A DNA stretch of 64,000 nt from Gordonia humi (GTDB lineage Bacteria; Actinomycetota; Actinomycetes; Mycobacteriales; Mycobacteriaceae), in the NCBI RefSeq assembly GCF_014197435.1, contig NZ_JACIFP010000001.1, forward strand, positions 2,418,001 through 2,482,000. Reading direction: 5' to 3'. Numbering within the stretch: position 1 is the first letter of the stretch; each line of letters starts with the position of its first letter. The notes beneath the pieces were generated by a model. That model was not told where the DNA came from and did not search any database. It was given only the letters and a program-made list of their open reading frames with translations. The position numbers and the translations under genes are program-made. Positions 24,022 through 32,395 of this stretch are shown in pieces.

Positions 24022-24412
24022 ACCTGCGGCCGCTGATCTCGTCGACGGCGATGCGCACGTAGACGGTCTTGAGCGTCGGTATCCACGGGCGCAGGGGAGC
24101 GCGGTCGGCCTCCTGGATCTCGTCGGTTCCGGTCAGAATGTGGGCGGCGCCCTTGGCGATCACGCTCCAGCCGACCCGGCTGGTGAACGCGTCGGTTTCG
24201 AAGCAGACGCGCTCGTTCACGGCGAGCGAGGAGAGCTTGGTCCCTTCGGCGGTGCGCAGCAGAATCGTCCGGCCGTCCACGTGGACGTTCAACGGGAAGA
24301 TCTCGGGCATGTCGTCGACGCTGACCGCGAGCCGTCCGAACACGGTGCCGCTCAAGAGCTCCCAGGCCTGCTCGTCGGACATCTCGGTCACTGCGTCGTT
24401 GTGGGTCGTCAT
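23984..24412 (-). CDS. Pyridoxamine 5'-phosphate oxidase-like flavin-binding protein
   Basis: 142-aa split-barrel protein of the PNPOx-like group: FGRLAVSVDDMPEIFPLNVHVDGRTILLRTAEGTKL, VCFETDAF and GWSVIAKGAAHIL. Members bind FMN, F420 or heme; the ligand here cannot be decided. ATG 24412 (MTTHNDAVTEMSDEQAWELL) is preferred to a longer in-frame start because it gives the normal family N-terminus. It overlaps the convergent hydratase gene by 38 bp and is 40 bp from nei. Confidence 0.85.
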   Translation of the reverse strand: MTTHNDAVTEMSDEQAWELLSGTVFGRLAVSVDDMPEIFPLNVHVDGRTILLRTAEGTKLSSLAVNERVCFETDAFTSRVGWSVIAKGAAHILTGTDEIQEADRAPLRPWIPTLKTVYVRIAVDEISGRRFRIGPEPERVVN

Positions 24413-24452
24413 GCGTCCATCGTCCCGCCATCGGCAGGCGACCGATAGGGCA

Positions 24453-25226
24453 TTACGGCTTCTGGCACGCGGGGCACAAGTAGGTGGCACGCTCGGCGAG
24501 AGACTCGCGGATCACCGCGGTGCCGCACCGTCGGCAGGGGCGACGGTCCCGGCCGTACACCCAGAGTTCGCGTCCCCGCGCGGTCACGCCGGTGGTCGAC
24601 CGGACGGTACGCAATCGGTTGTCCCACAGCAGTCGTCGGGCGAGGTCGACGATGCCGGGAAGGTCGACGTCGCCGGTGCGGACGGTCGGTCTGACACGGG
24701 TGAGAAAGCACAGCTCGCTGCGGTAGATGTTGCCGATCCCGGCGAGGTTCCGCTGGTCCAGCAGGGTCGTCCCGATAGGGGAGGCCGAATGCGCGGCCAG
24801 GTTCGCCGCCGCCAGGCCTGGGTCCCAGCCGGCGCCGAGGAGGTCCGGCCCCAGGTGCGCGACGGCGGTCGCGGGATCGGCGAGCACCTCCAGCACGCCG
24901 AGATCGAAACCGATCGCCTCGACCTCGCCCGCGCGGAGGACCACCCGGGCCGCATGTCCCGGTCTGCGCCACCGCGCGCCGGCCGGGCCGATGTGCCAGA
25001 CGCCCTCCATCTTCAGATGCGAGTGGATGCTGACCCTGGAACCGTTCGACCCGGACACGTCGATGAACAGGTGCTTGCCCACGGAACGGACGTCGGTCAC
25101 CTCGCCGCCGACGAGGTCGACGGTCGCATAGCGAGGCACTCGGAAGTCGGTGCGGGTGAGCGTCCGTCCCAGCAGTGCGGTGCGCAGCCGATGCGCGGCG
25201 GCGAAGACCGTGTCGCCCTCGGGCAT
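24453..25226 (-). CDS. nei: Fpg/Nei-family DNA glycosylase (endonuclease VIII-like)
   Basis: 257-aa base-excision repair enzyme that removes oxidised bases and nicks the abasic site. The mature N-terminus has catalytic Pro2 and Glu3 (MPEGDTVFAAAHRL). The helix-two-turn-helix segment is LLDQRNLAGIGNIYRSELCFLTRV, and the C-terminal zinc finger is CRRCGTAVIRESLAERATYL followed by CPAC. ATG 25226 overlaps the lhr stop (TGATG), so translation is coupled to the helicase. The lhr-nei pairing is conserved in mycobacteria. Confidence 0.94.
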   Translation of the reverse strand: MPEGDTVFAAAHRLRTALLGRTLTRTDFRVPRYATVDLVGGEVTDVRSVGKHLFIDVSGSNGSRVSIHSHLKMEGVWHIGPAGARWRRPGHAARVVLRAGEVEAIGFDLGVLEVLADPATAVAHLGPDLLGAGWDPGLAAANLAAHSASPIGTTLLDQRNLAGIGNIYRSELCFLTRVRPTVRTGDVDLPGIVDLARRLLWDNRLRTVRSTTGVTARGRELWVYGRDRRPCRRCGTAVIRESLAERATYLCPACQKP

Positions 25227-28200
25227 CAGGCCATCCCGGCGTTGTAGTTCATCCGCAGACCGCGCGGGGTGGAGGAGAAGCCCGCCTCGCGCAGTGCGAG
25301 GCCGAAGTCCGTCGTGAGCACCGGCTGCCCGTCCACCTGGTCGATGTGGATGCGCGGGACGCGTCCGGCGCGCACCGCGGCCACCACCTCGCCCGCCGCG
25401 GACGCCAGCGAGTCGGCGTCGTCGGTGAAGGTCAGCACCGTCTTGCCGCCGCGTTCGATGAACGCGATGAGTTCGCCGGCGACGAGTACGACGACGGCGC
25501 CCGCCTTGCGTCCCGGCCGATGCCCGGAGTCCTCACGCGAGGGCCAGTCGAGCGCCGCGCCGTACGGGTTCGCCGGATCGGTGGAGGCGATCAGGACCGC
25601 CTCGAAGCGTCGATCGCGCGGCACGTCGACCTCGTCGCGCAGCCGGTCGACAGTGTGTCCGGCCGCGAACTGCGCGCCGCCCAGCCCCTCGATGTAGTAG
25701 CCGCGGCGAACCTGACCGCTGTCCTCGAACACCGTGAGCGCCTTGTACATCCGCGAGAAGCCGCCGTCGATCTCACTGACCGTCACCGCGCCCTTGGTGA
25801 CGACGCCGAACCGGTCGAGGAGGATCTCGCAGGTCGCGGCCGCCCGCGCCGTCGCATCGACGGCGGGTCGGGTCAGGAGCGACCAGCGGCCGCCGAGCAG
25901 CGGTGGGACGTGCGAGGCGGCGTCCACCCCCGCGAGGTACCGCGAGGACAATCGGGCGGTCCGCAACCGTGGGGCTCGTCCGCGCGAGGCGTGCGCGGGA
26001 CGCGACGACGAGCGGGAACGGGTCGGATTCAATGCGGCGCGCACCACGGAGAACGAGTCGTTGGTGACTCGCCCGGACCAGACCAGCTCCCACAGCGCCG
26101 ACTGGAGCGTCGCGTCGTCGGAGGCCAGGTCGCGGAGGTCTCCCGCCCGCAGGGCGTGTCCGCCGTCGAGCGCGGCGAGAATCGCCTCGTGCAGTGACGA
26201 GGTCTCGAGCTCGTCGACCGGGCGCAGGGTGAGCGGCGCGTCGTCGGTCAGGTGCAGTGCGATCCAGCCGTCCGATCCGCCGATGGCACCGTGCCCCGAC
26301 CAGCAGACCTCTCCGGAGGAGAGGAGTTCGTCGAGCATCGCGGGCGCGTAGTCGGCGACCCGGGTCGGCAGGACGAGGGTGTCCCACGCGGAGGCGGGGA
26401 CGGGATGGCCGGCGAGTTGTTCGATCACCTCGGCGACACCGGCCACCCCGCGCAGGCGGGACGACGGCGCCACATGCTGGCGCTCGAGCAGGAAGCGCGA
26501 GAAGACCCGGGTGGGAACGGGTTCGACCTCGGCCCGTCCGGCGGCGAGCGAGCCTCGACGCAGTTGGCCGAGGACTTCGGAGTGGCACCATTGGCTCTGG
26601 CGCGGACCCTCGTGCGGGACGAACTCGCCTTCGAGGACCGTGTGCCGACCGGCGAGGGTCGCCAGTGTCGAGGTCACGACCGCCGGTGCCATTCCGAGGG
26701 TCTGCGCGGCCTCGTCGACCGTGAACGGACCGTGTGTGCGGGCGAACCGGTGGACCAGGTCGCCGACCGGATCGGCGACGGCGGTCAGGAAGTCGGCGGG
26801 CACGCCGAGCGGCAGCGGTACCCCGAGTCCGTCGCGGAGCCGGGCAGCGTCCTCGACGGCGGCGAACAGTTCGCGTCCGCGATGCCGGATCTCGATGACC
26901 CGCCCGGAACGGACCAGTTCGCCCAGCGCCGACGCGGGGTCGAGTTCCTCACGCGAGCGTGCGATCACCTCGTCGACGGTCAGCGGACCGAGCCAGCGCA
27001 GCAGGTCGCCGACGTCCTCGGCGTCGCGGGCCCGCCGTTCGGGGGCGAGCCGCTGCAGTCGTGCGACCACGTCGTCGATCACCGTCGGATCGAGCAGCTC
27101 GCGCAGGTCGACGCGGCCGAGGAGTTGGGCGAGCAGTGCGGTGTCGAGGGAGAGCGCGGTGGCGCGCCGCTCGGCGAGCGGCGCGTCGTCGTCGTACATG
27201 AACGCGCCGACGTAGCCGAAGAGCATGGCCGCGGCGAACGGCGACGGCGAAGCGGTCTCGACCTCGGTCACGCGAACCTTCCGGGACCGGATACGAGTCA
27301 GCAGATCGACCAGCGCGGGCAGGTCGTAGACGTCGGCGAGGCACTCGCGGACCGTCTCCAGAATGATCGGGAAGTCGGGGTACTGCGAGGCCACGGCGAG
27401 CAGTTGCGCGCTGCGCTGGCGCTGCTGCCACAGGGGAGCGCGCTTGCCGGGGTCGCGACGCGGAAGCAGGAGCGCACGGGCCGCGCATTCTCGGAATCTC
27501 GAGGCGAACATCGAGGAGTCGGCGAGGGCGCGCGTCACCTCGTGCTCCACATGATCGGGATCGACGACGAACACCTCGGCCCCGGGCGCGGCGTCGTCGG
27601 TGTCGGGAAGGCGGACGATGATCCCGTCATCGGTGGCGGTGGTCGCCCCGTCGAGGCCGAGCCGAGCCGACAGCTGTGCGGCGATCGCCGACGCCCACGG
27701 TGCGTGCACACGCAGTCCGTACGGCGAATGCAGCACCAGCCGCCAGTCGCCGAGCTCGTCGCGGAACCGTTCGACGACGAGGGTCCGGTCGGTCGGGACC
27801 ACACCGGTGGCCTCGCGCTGTTCGGCGAGCAGCGACGACAGGTTGCCGCGGGCGCGCTCGCTCAGTCCCAGTCTCGTCGCCCGCGCGGCGAGTTCGTCCT
27901 CGTCGCCGACGGCCCCGACGAACTCGCCGATCGCGGCGCCGAGCTCGGCGGGGCGGCCCTGCGAGTCGCCGATCCAGAACGGGAGCCGCCCCGGCATCCC
28001 GAACGCCGGACTCACCAGCACCCGATCGTGGGTGATCTCCTCGATCCGCCAGCTCGACGCACCGAGCGCGAACACGTCGCCCACACGCGACTCGTAGACC
28101 ATCTCCTCGTCGAGTTCGCCGACCCGGCGGAGCTGGCCGTCGTCGGAGGAACCGGTCAGGAACACCCCGAACAGCCCGCGGTCGGGGATGGTGCCGCCGG

Positions 28201-29839
28201 AGGTCACGGCCAGGCGGAGGGTGCCGCGCCGCGCGGTGAGGGTGCGTGCGGCGCGGTCGTAGTCCACGCGTGGGCGCAGCTCGGCGAACTCGTCCGACGG
28301 GTAACGGCCGGAGATCAGATCGAGCACGCCGTCGTAGACGTCACGGGTCAGTTCTCGATACGGCATGGCGCGGGTGACGGTGGCGTACCAGGCGTCGACG
28401 TCCAGATCGTGTGCCGCCGTCTCGGCGATGGTCTGCTGCGCGAGGATGTCGAGCGGGTTGGTCGGGACGGCGAGGGACTCGATCTCGCCGCGCCGCATCC
28501 GGTCGACGGTCACGGTGGTGTGAATGAGGTCGGTCCGGTGCTTGGGGTAGAGGATCCCGCGGCTGATCTCGCCGACCCGGTGACCGGCGCGGCCGATGCG
28601 TTGCAGGCCGGAGGCCACCGACGGCGGCGACTCCACCTGGATCACCAGATCGACCGCGCCCATGTCGATGCCGAGCTCGAGCGAACTGGTGGCCACCACA
28701 CAGCGCAGCCGACCGGATTTGAGGTCGTCCTCGATCGAGGCGCGCTGGTCCTTGCTCACCGAGCCGTGATGAGCGCGGGCCAGGACCGACGCAGCACCCG
28801 ACGAGGTGCCCGAACCGGACACGTACGACGGCATCCCGCCGGGTACCGAGGGATTCGCCGTGACCTCGCTCGCGGCCCCCGCCCGCGCCTGCGCGATCTC
28901 GTTGAGCCGCGCCGTCAGGCGTTCGGCCAGGCGCCGGGAGTTCACGAACACGATGCTCGACCGGTTCTGCTCGATCTCGTCGACGATCGACTCCTCGATG
29001 AACGGCCACAGCGACCCCGCGGTGGGGGAGAAGGCGTCGTCGAGATCGTCGGCGCCGGCCGGCGACGGTGGAGCCGGGATGTTCGCCATGTCGTCGACCG
29101 GCACATCGACGCGCAGGTCGAAGGTCTTCGCCGCACGCGGCTTGACGACGGTGCACGGCGCCGAGCCGGACAGGAACCGGGCTACTCGCTCCTCGGGGCG
29201 GACCGTCGCCGACAGTCCGATGCGTTGGGCGCGCCGCTCGAGCAGCTCGTCGAGCCGCTCCAGGGAGAGCGCCAGATGGGTTCCGCGTTTGGTCGCGGCG
29301 ACGGCGTGCACCTCGTCGACGATCACCGTGTGCACTCCGGTCAGGCCCTCGCGGGCCGACGAGGTCAGCATCAGATACAGCGATTCGGGGGTCGTGATCA
29401 GGATGTCGGGCGGATTGCGCTGCAGCGCGCGGCGATCGGCGGCGGGAGTGTCGCCGGAGCGTACGCCGACACTCACCCGGGGCGGCGGATCGCCGAGCTC
29501 GGCGGCCGCATGCGCGATGCCGGTCAGGGGCGCGGCGAGATTGCGTTCCACGTCGACTCCGAGCGCCTTCAACGGCGAGATGTAGAGGACGCTGACTCCC
29601 GCGCGATCGGGTCGTCGGTCGTGCGCCAGCGTGTCGATGGCCCAGAGGAACGCGGCGAGCGTCTTACCCGATCCCGTGGGGGCGATGACGAGGGTGTCGT
29701 CCCCGTTCGCGATCGAGTCCCACGCGCCGGACTGCACCGGTGTCGGGCGCGCGAAGGCTCCGGTGAACCAGCGCCGGGTGGCTGGCTGCATCCGGTCCAG
29801 TGCGGGGACGGTTCGGGCCACACGACCATTGAATCGCAT
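25226..29839 (-). CDS. lhr: Large ATP-dependent helicase Lhr
   Basis: 1537-aa superfamily 2 DNA helicase involved in DNA repair. Walker A APTGSGKT is at residues 53-60, the DEVH box at 175-178, then LSATVRP, and the C-terminal RecA motifs SSLELGIDMGAVDLVIQVE and QRIGRAGHR. A winged-helix and the long Lhr C-terminal domain, typical of bacterial Lhr, fill the rest. Length matches the mycobacterial protein (about 1510 aa). ATG 29839 (MRFNGRVARTVPALDRMQ) is chosen because farther in-frame starts would run into the cbtB riboswitch on the other strand. The stop overlaps nei. Expression of both is probably linked. Confidence 0.95.
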   Translation of the reverse strand: MRFNGRVARTVPALDRMQPATRRWFTGAFARPTPVQSGAWDSIANGDDTLVIAPTGSGKTLAAFLWAIDTLAHDRRPDRAGVSVLYISPLKALGVDVERNLAAPLTGIAHAAAELGDPPPRVSVGVRSGDTPAADRRALQRNPPDILITTPESLYLMLTSSAREGLTGVHTVIVDEVHAVAATKRGTHLALSLERLDELLERRAQRIGLSATVRPEERVARFLSGSAPCTVVKPRAAKTFDLRVDVPVDDMANIPAPPSPAGADDLDDAFSPTAGSLWPFIEESIVDEIEQNRSSIVFVNSRRLAERLTARLNEIAQARAGAASEVTANPSVPGGMPSYVSGSGTSSGAASVLARAHHGSVSKDQRASIEDDLKSGRLRCVVATSSLELGIDMGAVDLVIQVESPPSVASGLQRIGRAGHRVGEISRGILYPKHRTDLIHTTVTVDRMRRGEIESLAVPTNPLDILAQQTIAETAAHDLDVDAWYATVTRAMPYRELTRDVYDGVLDLISGRYPSDEFAELRPRVDYDRAARTLTARRGTLRLAVTSGGTIPDRGLFGVFLTGSSDDGQLRRVGELDEEMVYESRVGDVFALGASSWRIEEITHDRVLVSPAFGMPGRLPFWIGDSQGRPAELGAAIGEFVGAVGDEDELAARATRLGLSERARGNLSSLLAEQREATGVVPTDRTLVVERFRDELGDWRLVLHSPYGLRVHAPWASAIAAQLSARLGLDGATTATDDGIIVRLPDTDDAAPGAEVFVVDPDHVEHEVTRALADSSMFASRFRECAARALLLPRRDPGKRAPLWQQRQRSAQLLAVASQYPDFPIILETVRECLADVYDLPALVDLLTRIRSRKVRVTEVETASPSPFAAAMLFGYVGAFMYDDDAPLAERRATALSLDTALLAQLLGRVDLRELLDPTVIDDVVARLQRLAPERRARDAEDVGDLLRWLGPLTVDEVIARSREELDPASALGELVRSGRVIEIRHRGRELFAAVEDAARLRDGLGVPLPLGVPADFLTAVADPVGDLVHRFARTHGPFTVDEAAQTLGMAPAVVTSTLATLAGRHTVLEGEFVPHEGPRQSQWCHSEVLGQLRRGSLAAGRAEVEPVPTRVFSRFLLERQHVAPSSRLRGVAGVAEVIEQLAGHPVPASAWDTLVLPTRVADYAPAMLDELLSSGEVCWSGHGAIGGSDGWIALHLTDDAPLTLRPVDELETSSLHEAILAALDGGHALRAGDLRDLASDDATLQSALWELVWSGRVTNDSFSVVRAALNPTRSRSSSRPAHASRGRAPRLRTARLSSRYLAGVDAASHVPPLLGGRWSLLTRPAVDATARAAATCEILLDRFGVVTKGAVTVSEIDGGFSRMYKALTVFEDSGQVRRGYYIEGLGGAQFAAGHTVDRLRDEVDVPRDRRFEAVLIASTDPANPYGAALDWPSREDSGHRPGRKAGAVVVLVAGELIAFIERGGKTVLTFTDDADSLASAAGEVVAAVRAGRVPRIHIDQVDGQPVLTTDFGLALREAGFSSTPRGLRMNYNAGMA

Positions 29840-29882
29840 CGGTCCGACACGATCTGTGTCGAGGGCGACACCGGGCAGGAGT

Positions 29883-29888
29883 ATGGTT
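29883..29888 (+). promoter_or_regulatory. -10 element for cobalamin riboswitch transcript
   Basis: TATGGT fits TANNNT and would start RNA at about 29895, at the 5' edge of the riboswitch. No clear -35 is seen. Confidence 0.4.
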
Positions 29889-29889
29889 C

Positions 29890-29985
29890 TCTCATCCCGG
29901 TGCTGAGAATTCGGTGAGAGTCCGAGACGGTCGCGCCACTGTGAGTCCCGCAACGGACGAGTCAGGTCATTGCCCGGGTGTACAT
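29890..29985 (+). ncRNA. Cobalamin riboswitch upstream of cbtB-cbtA
   Basis: The conserved core reads AATTCGGTGAGAGTCCGAG (29909-29927) followed by the B12 box GACGGTCGCGCCACTGTGA (29927-29945). The outer helix can form between CATCCCGG near 29894 and the GCCCGGGTG stretch near 29975. Downstream, a small hairpin CCGGA/TCCGG (29996-30000 with 30008-30012) reaches into the GGAGGA ribosome site, so control may be at translation. B12 binding would lower cobalt-transporter production. Confidence 0.9.
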
Positions 29986-30030
29986 GTTTCACGAACCGGA
30001 CGCACGATCCGGAGGACAGGAAGAACCGCC

Positions 30031-30258
30031 ATGACGGCTTCGACTGCAACAGCCGAGGGTGCGACGCGCTCGCTCGCGCTGCCCGACATCTCCGCCGCGA
30101 GCGTCGCGTTGACGCTGACGGCCACCGTTCTGCTGGCCGCACTGGCCTACTACTTCCTCGGTTATGACCAGGGCGCGGTGTCGATCTTCGGCAACGACAC
30201 GCACATTCACGAGTTCATCCACGACTCGCGCCACTTCCTCGGCTTCCCCTGCCACTAG
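30031..30258 (+). CDS. cbtB: Cobalt transporter subunit CbtB
   Basis: 75-aa small membrane protein with one transmembrane helix (about residues 22-45, ALTLTATVLLAALAYYFLG) and a C-terminal His-rich metal site HIHEFIHDSRHFLGFPCH, the signature of CbtB. It works with CbtA in uptake of cobalt for cobalamin synthesis. ATG 30031 is preceded by AGGAAG 7 nt upstream; an in-frame GTG at 29914 lies inside the riboswitch and is rejected. CbtA follows 27 nt later. Confidence 0.93.
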   Translation: MTASTATAEGATRSLALPDISAASVALTLTATVLLAALAYYFLGYDQGAVSIFGNDTHIHEFIHDSRHFLGFPCH

Positions 30259-30285
30259 ACGGAAGCTCCCGGAGGAAAACAGAAC

Positions 30286-31101
30286 ATGGAACGCAAATTC
30301 ATCGGCGCGGGACTGCTCGCAGGTCTGATCGCCGGCATCGTGTCGTACATCTTCGCCCGCATCTTCATCGAGCCGCAGGTCGCGAAGGCGATCGACTACG
30401 AAGACGTCCGCTCGGACGCCGAGGCGATGTTGAGCGGCGATCACGCGCATGAGCACGAGCTGTTCAGCCGTTCGGTGCAGGAGGGCATCGGCGCCGGCAT
30501 CGGCACGCTGGTCTTCGCGCTGGCGATCGGCGCGCTCTTCGCCGTCGCCTTCACCGTCACCTGGGCGTACGTCGGGCGGTCACGCCCGGACGCCGACCCG
30601 CGCACGACGGCGGTCGTCCTCGGTGCGATCTCGTTCGTCGCCGTCATCGCCATCCCGTTCTTCGTGTACCCGCCGAACCCGCCCGCGGTGGGTGAGGAGG
30701 ACACCATCGGTTCGCGGTCGAGCTCGTTCCTGACGATCACGATCGTCTCCATCGTGCTCGCGATCGTCGGTGTGCTGATCGCACGCTCGGCGTCGTCGAA
30801 GATCGGCGGCTGGTGGGCCGCCGTCGCCGGTGCCGTCGTCTACCTGATCGGCGTCACCGTCGCCGCGGCACTGCTGCCCGAGTTCAAAGAGGTCCCCGGA
30901 CCCGTCATGGACGGCGACACGATCGTGGCACCGGGCTTTCCGGGCCAGGTGGTCGCCGACTTCCGGATCTACGCGGTCGCCAACCAGGTGCTTCTGTGGA
31001 CCGTGCTGATCACCGTGTTCGTCGGTCTGCTCGGCGTGATGATGCGCCGCACCCGCAACGCCGTCGAGGCCGCGGGCTCGGTCGAGAAGCTGTCGGCCTG
31101 A
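30286..31101 (+). CDS. cbtA: Cobalt transporter subunit CbtA
   Basis: 271-aa integral membrane protein with about five to six helices. It begins MERKFIGAGLLAGLIAGIVSYIFARIFIEPQVAKAIDYE, a typical CbtA start, and contains a short His-rich loop (GDHAHEHELFSR) that probably binds metal. Partner of CbtB in predicted cobalt import under B12 riboswitch control. The ribosome site GGAGGAAA precedes ATG 30286. Its TGA stop lies within CTGA, where the next reading frame appears to begin. Confidence 0.92.
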   Translation: MERKFIGAGLLAGLIAGIVSYIFARIFIEPQVAKAIDYEDVRSDAEAMLSGDHAHEHELFSRSVQEGIGAGIGTLVFALAIGALFAVAFTVTWAYVGRSRPDADPRTTAVVLGAISFVAVIAIPFFVYPPNPPAVGEEDTIGSRSSSFLTITIVSIVLAIVGVLIARSASSKIGGWWAAVAGAVVYLIGVTVAAALLPEFKEVPGPVMDGDTIVAPGFPGQVVADFRIYAVANQVLLWTVLITVFVGLLGVMMRRTRNAVEAAGSVEKLSA

Positions 31102-31565
31102 GCGTCACCGTCGTCGTCGCGGGCCGGACCGCGCCCAACCGTGCGGTCCGGTTCGGCGGCGAGCACGACGATCTCGACGCCGGGGGACGTGCCGCTCTCG
31201 CCCGGATCGCGATCCCGGCGGGCCCGTACCGCGTGGGCCCGGAACTCTCGGTGGTCTCCACCGCCGCCGCCCTGGGGGTGGCGGTCGAACCGGATCCGTC
31301 GCTGGCCTCTCTCGACATCGGTCGCTGGCGGGGCCGGGCGCCGGAAGACGTCGCCGCGGACCTGCCCGTCTGGTTCGCGGATCCGGACGCGTGCCCGCAC
31401 GGCGGTGAGAGCATCCGAGCGTTCGTCGCGCGGATCGGTGCCGCGGTCGACGACGGCGACCAGGTGATCGTCGCGTCACCGGTCGCTCAGGCGCTGCTGT
31501 GCGCGGACGCGGACCGGTACTTCGCGGTCGAGGTCCGCCCGGCGTCGGTGTTCGACTGCCGGTGA
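31098..31565 (+). CDS. Degenerate histidine-phosphatase-like protein of the cobalt operon
   Basis: About 155 aa, related in layout to histidine phosphatase (CobC-like) proteins often coded after cbtA. The catalytic RHG motif is not visible: the first strand reads VTVVVAGRTAPNRAVRF. Later features remain, such as LDAGGRAALARIAI, LSVVSTAAALGV, SLDIGRWRGRAPEDV and VIVASPVAQALLC, where the second catalytic His (usually SHG) is replaced. No ATG or GTG lies near a sensible N-terminus. CTG 31098, overlapping the cbtA stop as CTGA in the way ATGA and GTGA overlaps work elsewhere in this window, is the proposed start; a GTG at 30996 would add an implausible Arg-rich leader. Probably a non-catalytic homologue; function unknown. 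Confidence 0.6.
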   Translation: MSVTVVVAGRTAPNRAVRFGGEHDDLDAGGRAALARIAIPAGPYRVGPELSVVSTAAALGVAVEPDPSLASLDIGRWRGRAPEDVAADLPVWFADPDACPHGGESIRAFVARIGAAVDDGDQVIVASPVAQALLCADADRYFAVEVRPASVFDCR

Positions 31566-31626
31566 CGACGCCGGAGGAGGAGCGACGTCGACGAGGACTG
31601 TCGTAGGGGCGTGCCACCATGCAGTC

Positions 31627-32388
31627 ATGAGACGGGGTGACGAGAAGCTGGTGGTGCCGAAGGACTGCGTCGTCTGGTGTCACCACCAGCCGTACGCGGA
31701 GGCCGTCCTCGACGATTTCGCCGAGGTCGATCTGGACAGGTGGAACACCCGGCTGGCGGCGCTGCGGATCCCCGCGCGCGTGTACGCGACGGACGCCGAC
31801 GGCCGACAGATCGAGTCGGGGATCGGTCACGTCCGACGCGGCGACCTCGAGGCGTCGAGCACCACTCTCGACCTCGGCCCCGAACCCGCGCTCAATCGGC
31901 TGTACCTGTGTGCGGCGTGGCTGCGGTCTCATTCCGACCGCGGTGGTCGCCGCCGGTTCCTGGACGTGCGCGACCCGCACGACAGCCACCGCCCGTACGA
32001 CGTGATCGCGCGGGCGTTGGACGCCTGCGAGAGAGAGCCCGCCCTCGTCCAGACGGGTGCGTTCCGCACATGGTCGGGATGGCCGGTGGCACCGGGAGTC
32101 GGGCACTCGCTGCTGTCGCTCTACAGCTGGGCGGTCCACGGCTCGGTGCCGGACCGACCCCAATTGCTCGACAAGTTCTCGGCCGCCAGCATGGTTCGCC
32201 ACGGGTGGATGGAGGACGGTTCACCGTCGCAGTTCTCGGTGCGGACGTACTCGCGCTATTCCAATCTGATCCATCAGTGGGCGGGGCAGGCCGGAACCCG
32301 ACCCGAGATCGTCGAGCTCTGGCTCAATCAGGACTGGCATCGCCGACTCGATCGGTCGATCCGTCGGGACGCGCTGTCGCTCTGGTGA
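31627..32388 (+). CDS. Hypothetical protein
   Basis: 253-aa soluble-looking protein that I do not recognise. The N-terminal part has a Cys/His cluster (KDCVVWCHHQPYAEAV) that could bind metal, followed by a charged middle region and a Trp-rich C-terminus (GWMEDGS, LIHQWAG, ELWLNQDWHRRL). No membrane segment or signal peptide. It is 61 bp after the cobalt operon and may or may not be co-transcribed with it. Codon use is normal for the genome, which supports it being a real gene. The convergent hydrolase gene ends 7 bp away. Confidence 0.75.
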   Translation: MRRGDEKLVVPKDCVVWCHHQPYAEAVLDDFAEVDLDRWNTRLAALRIPARVYATDADGRQIESGIGHVRRGDLEASSTTLDLGPEPALNRLYLCAAWLRSHSDRGGRRRFLDVRDPHDSHRPYDVIARALDACEREPALVQTGAFRTWSGWPVAPGVGHSLLSLYSWAVHGSVPDRPQLLDKFSAASMVRHGWMEDGSPSQFSVRTYSRYSNLIHQWAGQAGTRPEIVELWLNQDWHRRLDRSIRRDALSLW

Positions 32389-32395
32389 TCGGCCG

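Noticed and set aside
26252..29917. Very long plus-strand open frame opposite lhr
   Set aside because: Typical GC-rich antisense frame; composition is Arg/Gly/Asp-rich without any domain, while the minus strand encodes all helicase motifs.
29914..30030. GTG 29914 as start of cbtB
   Set aside because: It lies inside the riboswitch core; ATG 30031 has a good ribosome site and gives the normal CbtB length.
25226..30142. Longer lhr start upstream of 29839
   Set aside because: The extra N-terminus would be coded across the cobalamin riboswitch and cbtB start on the other strand and does not resemble Lhr.
31603..31626. Promoter for the hypothetical gene at 31627
   Set aside because: No acceptable -10/-35 pair was found; several weak candidates only.
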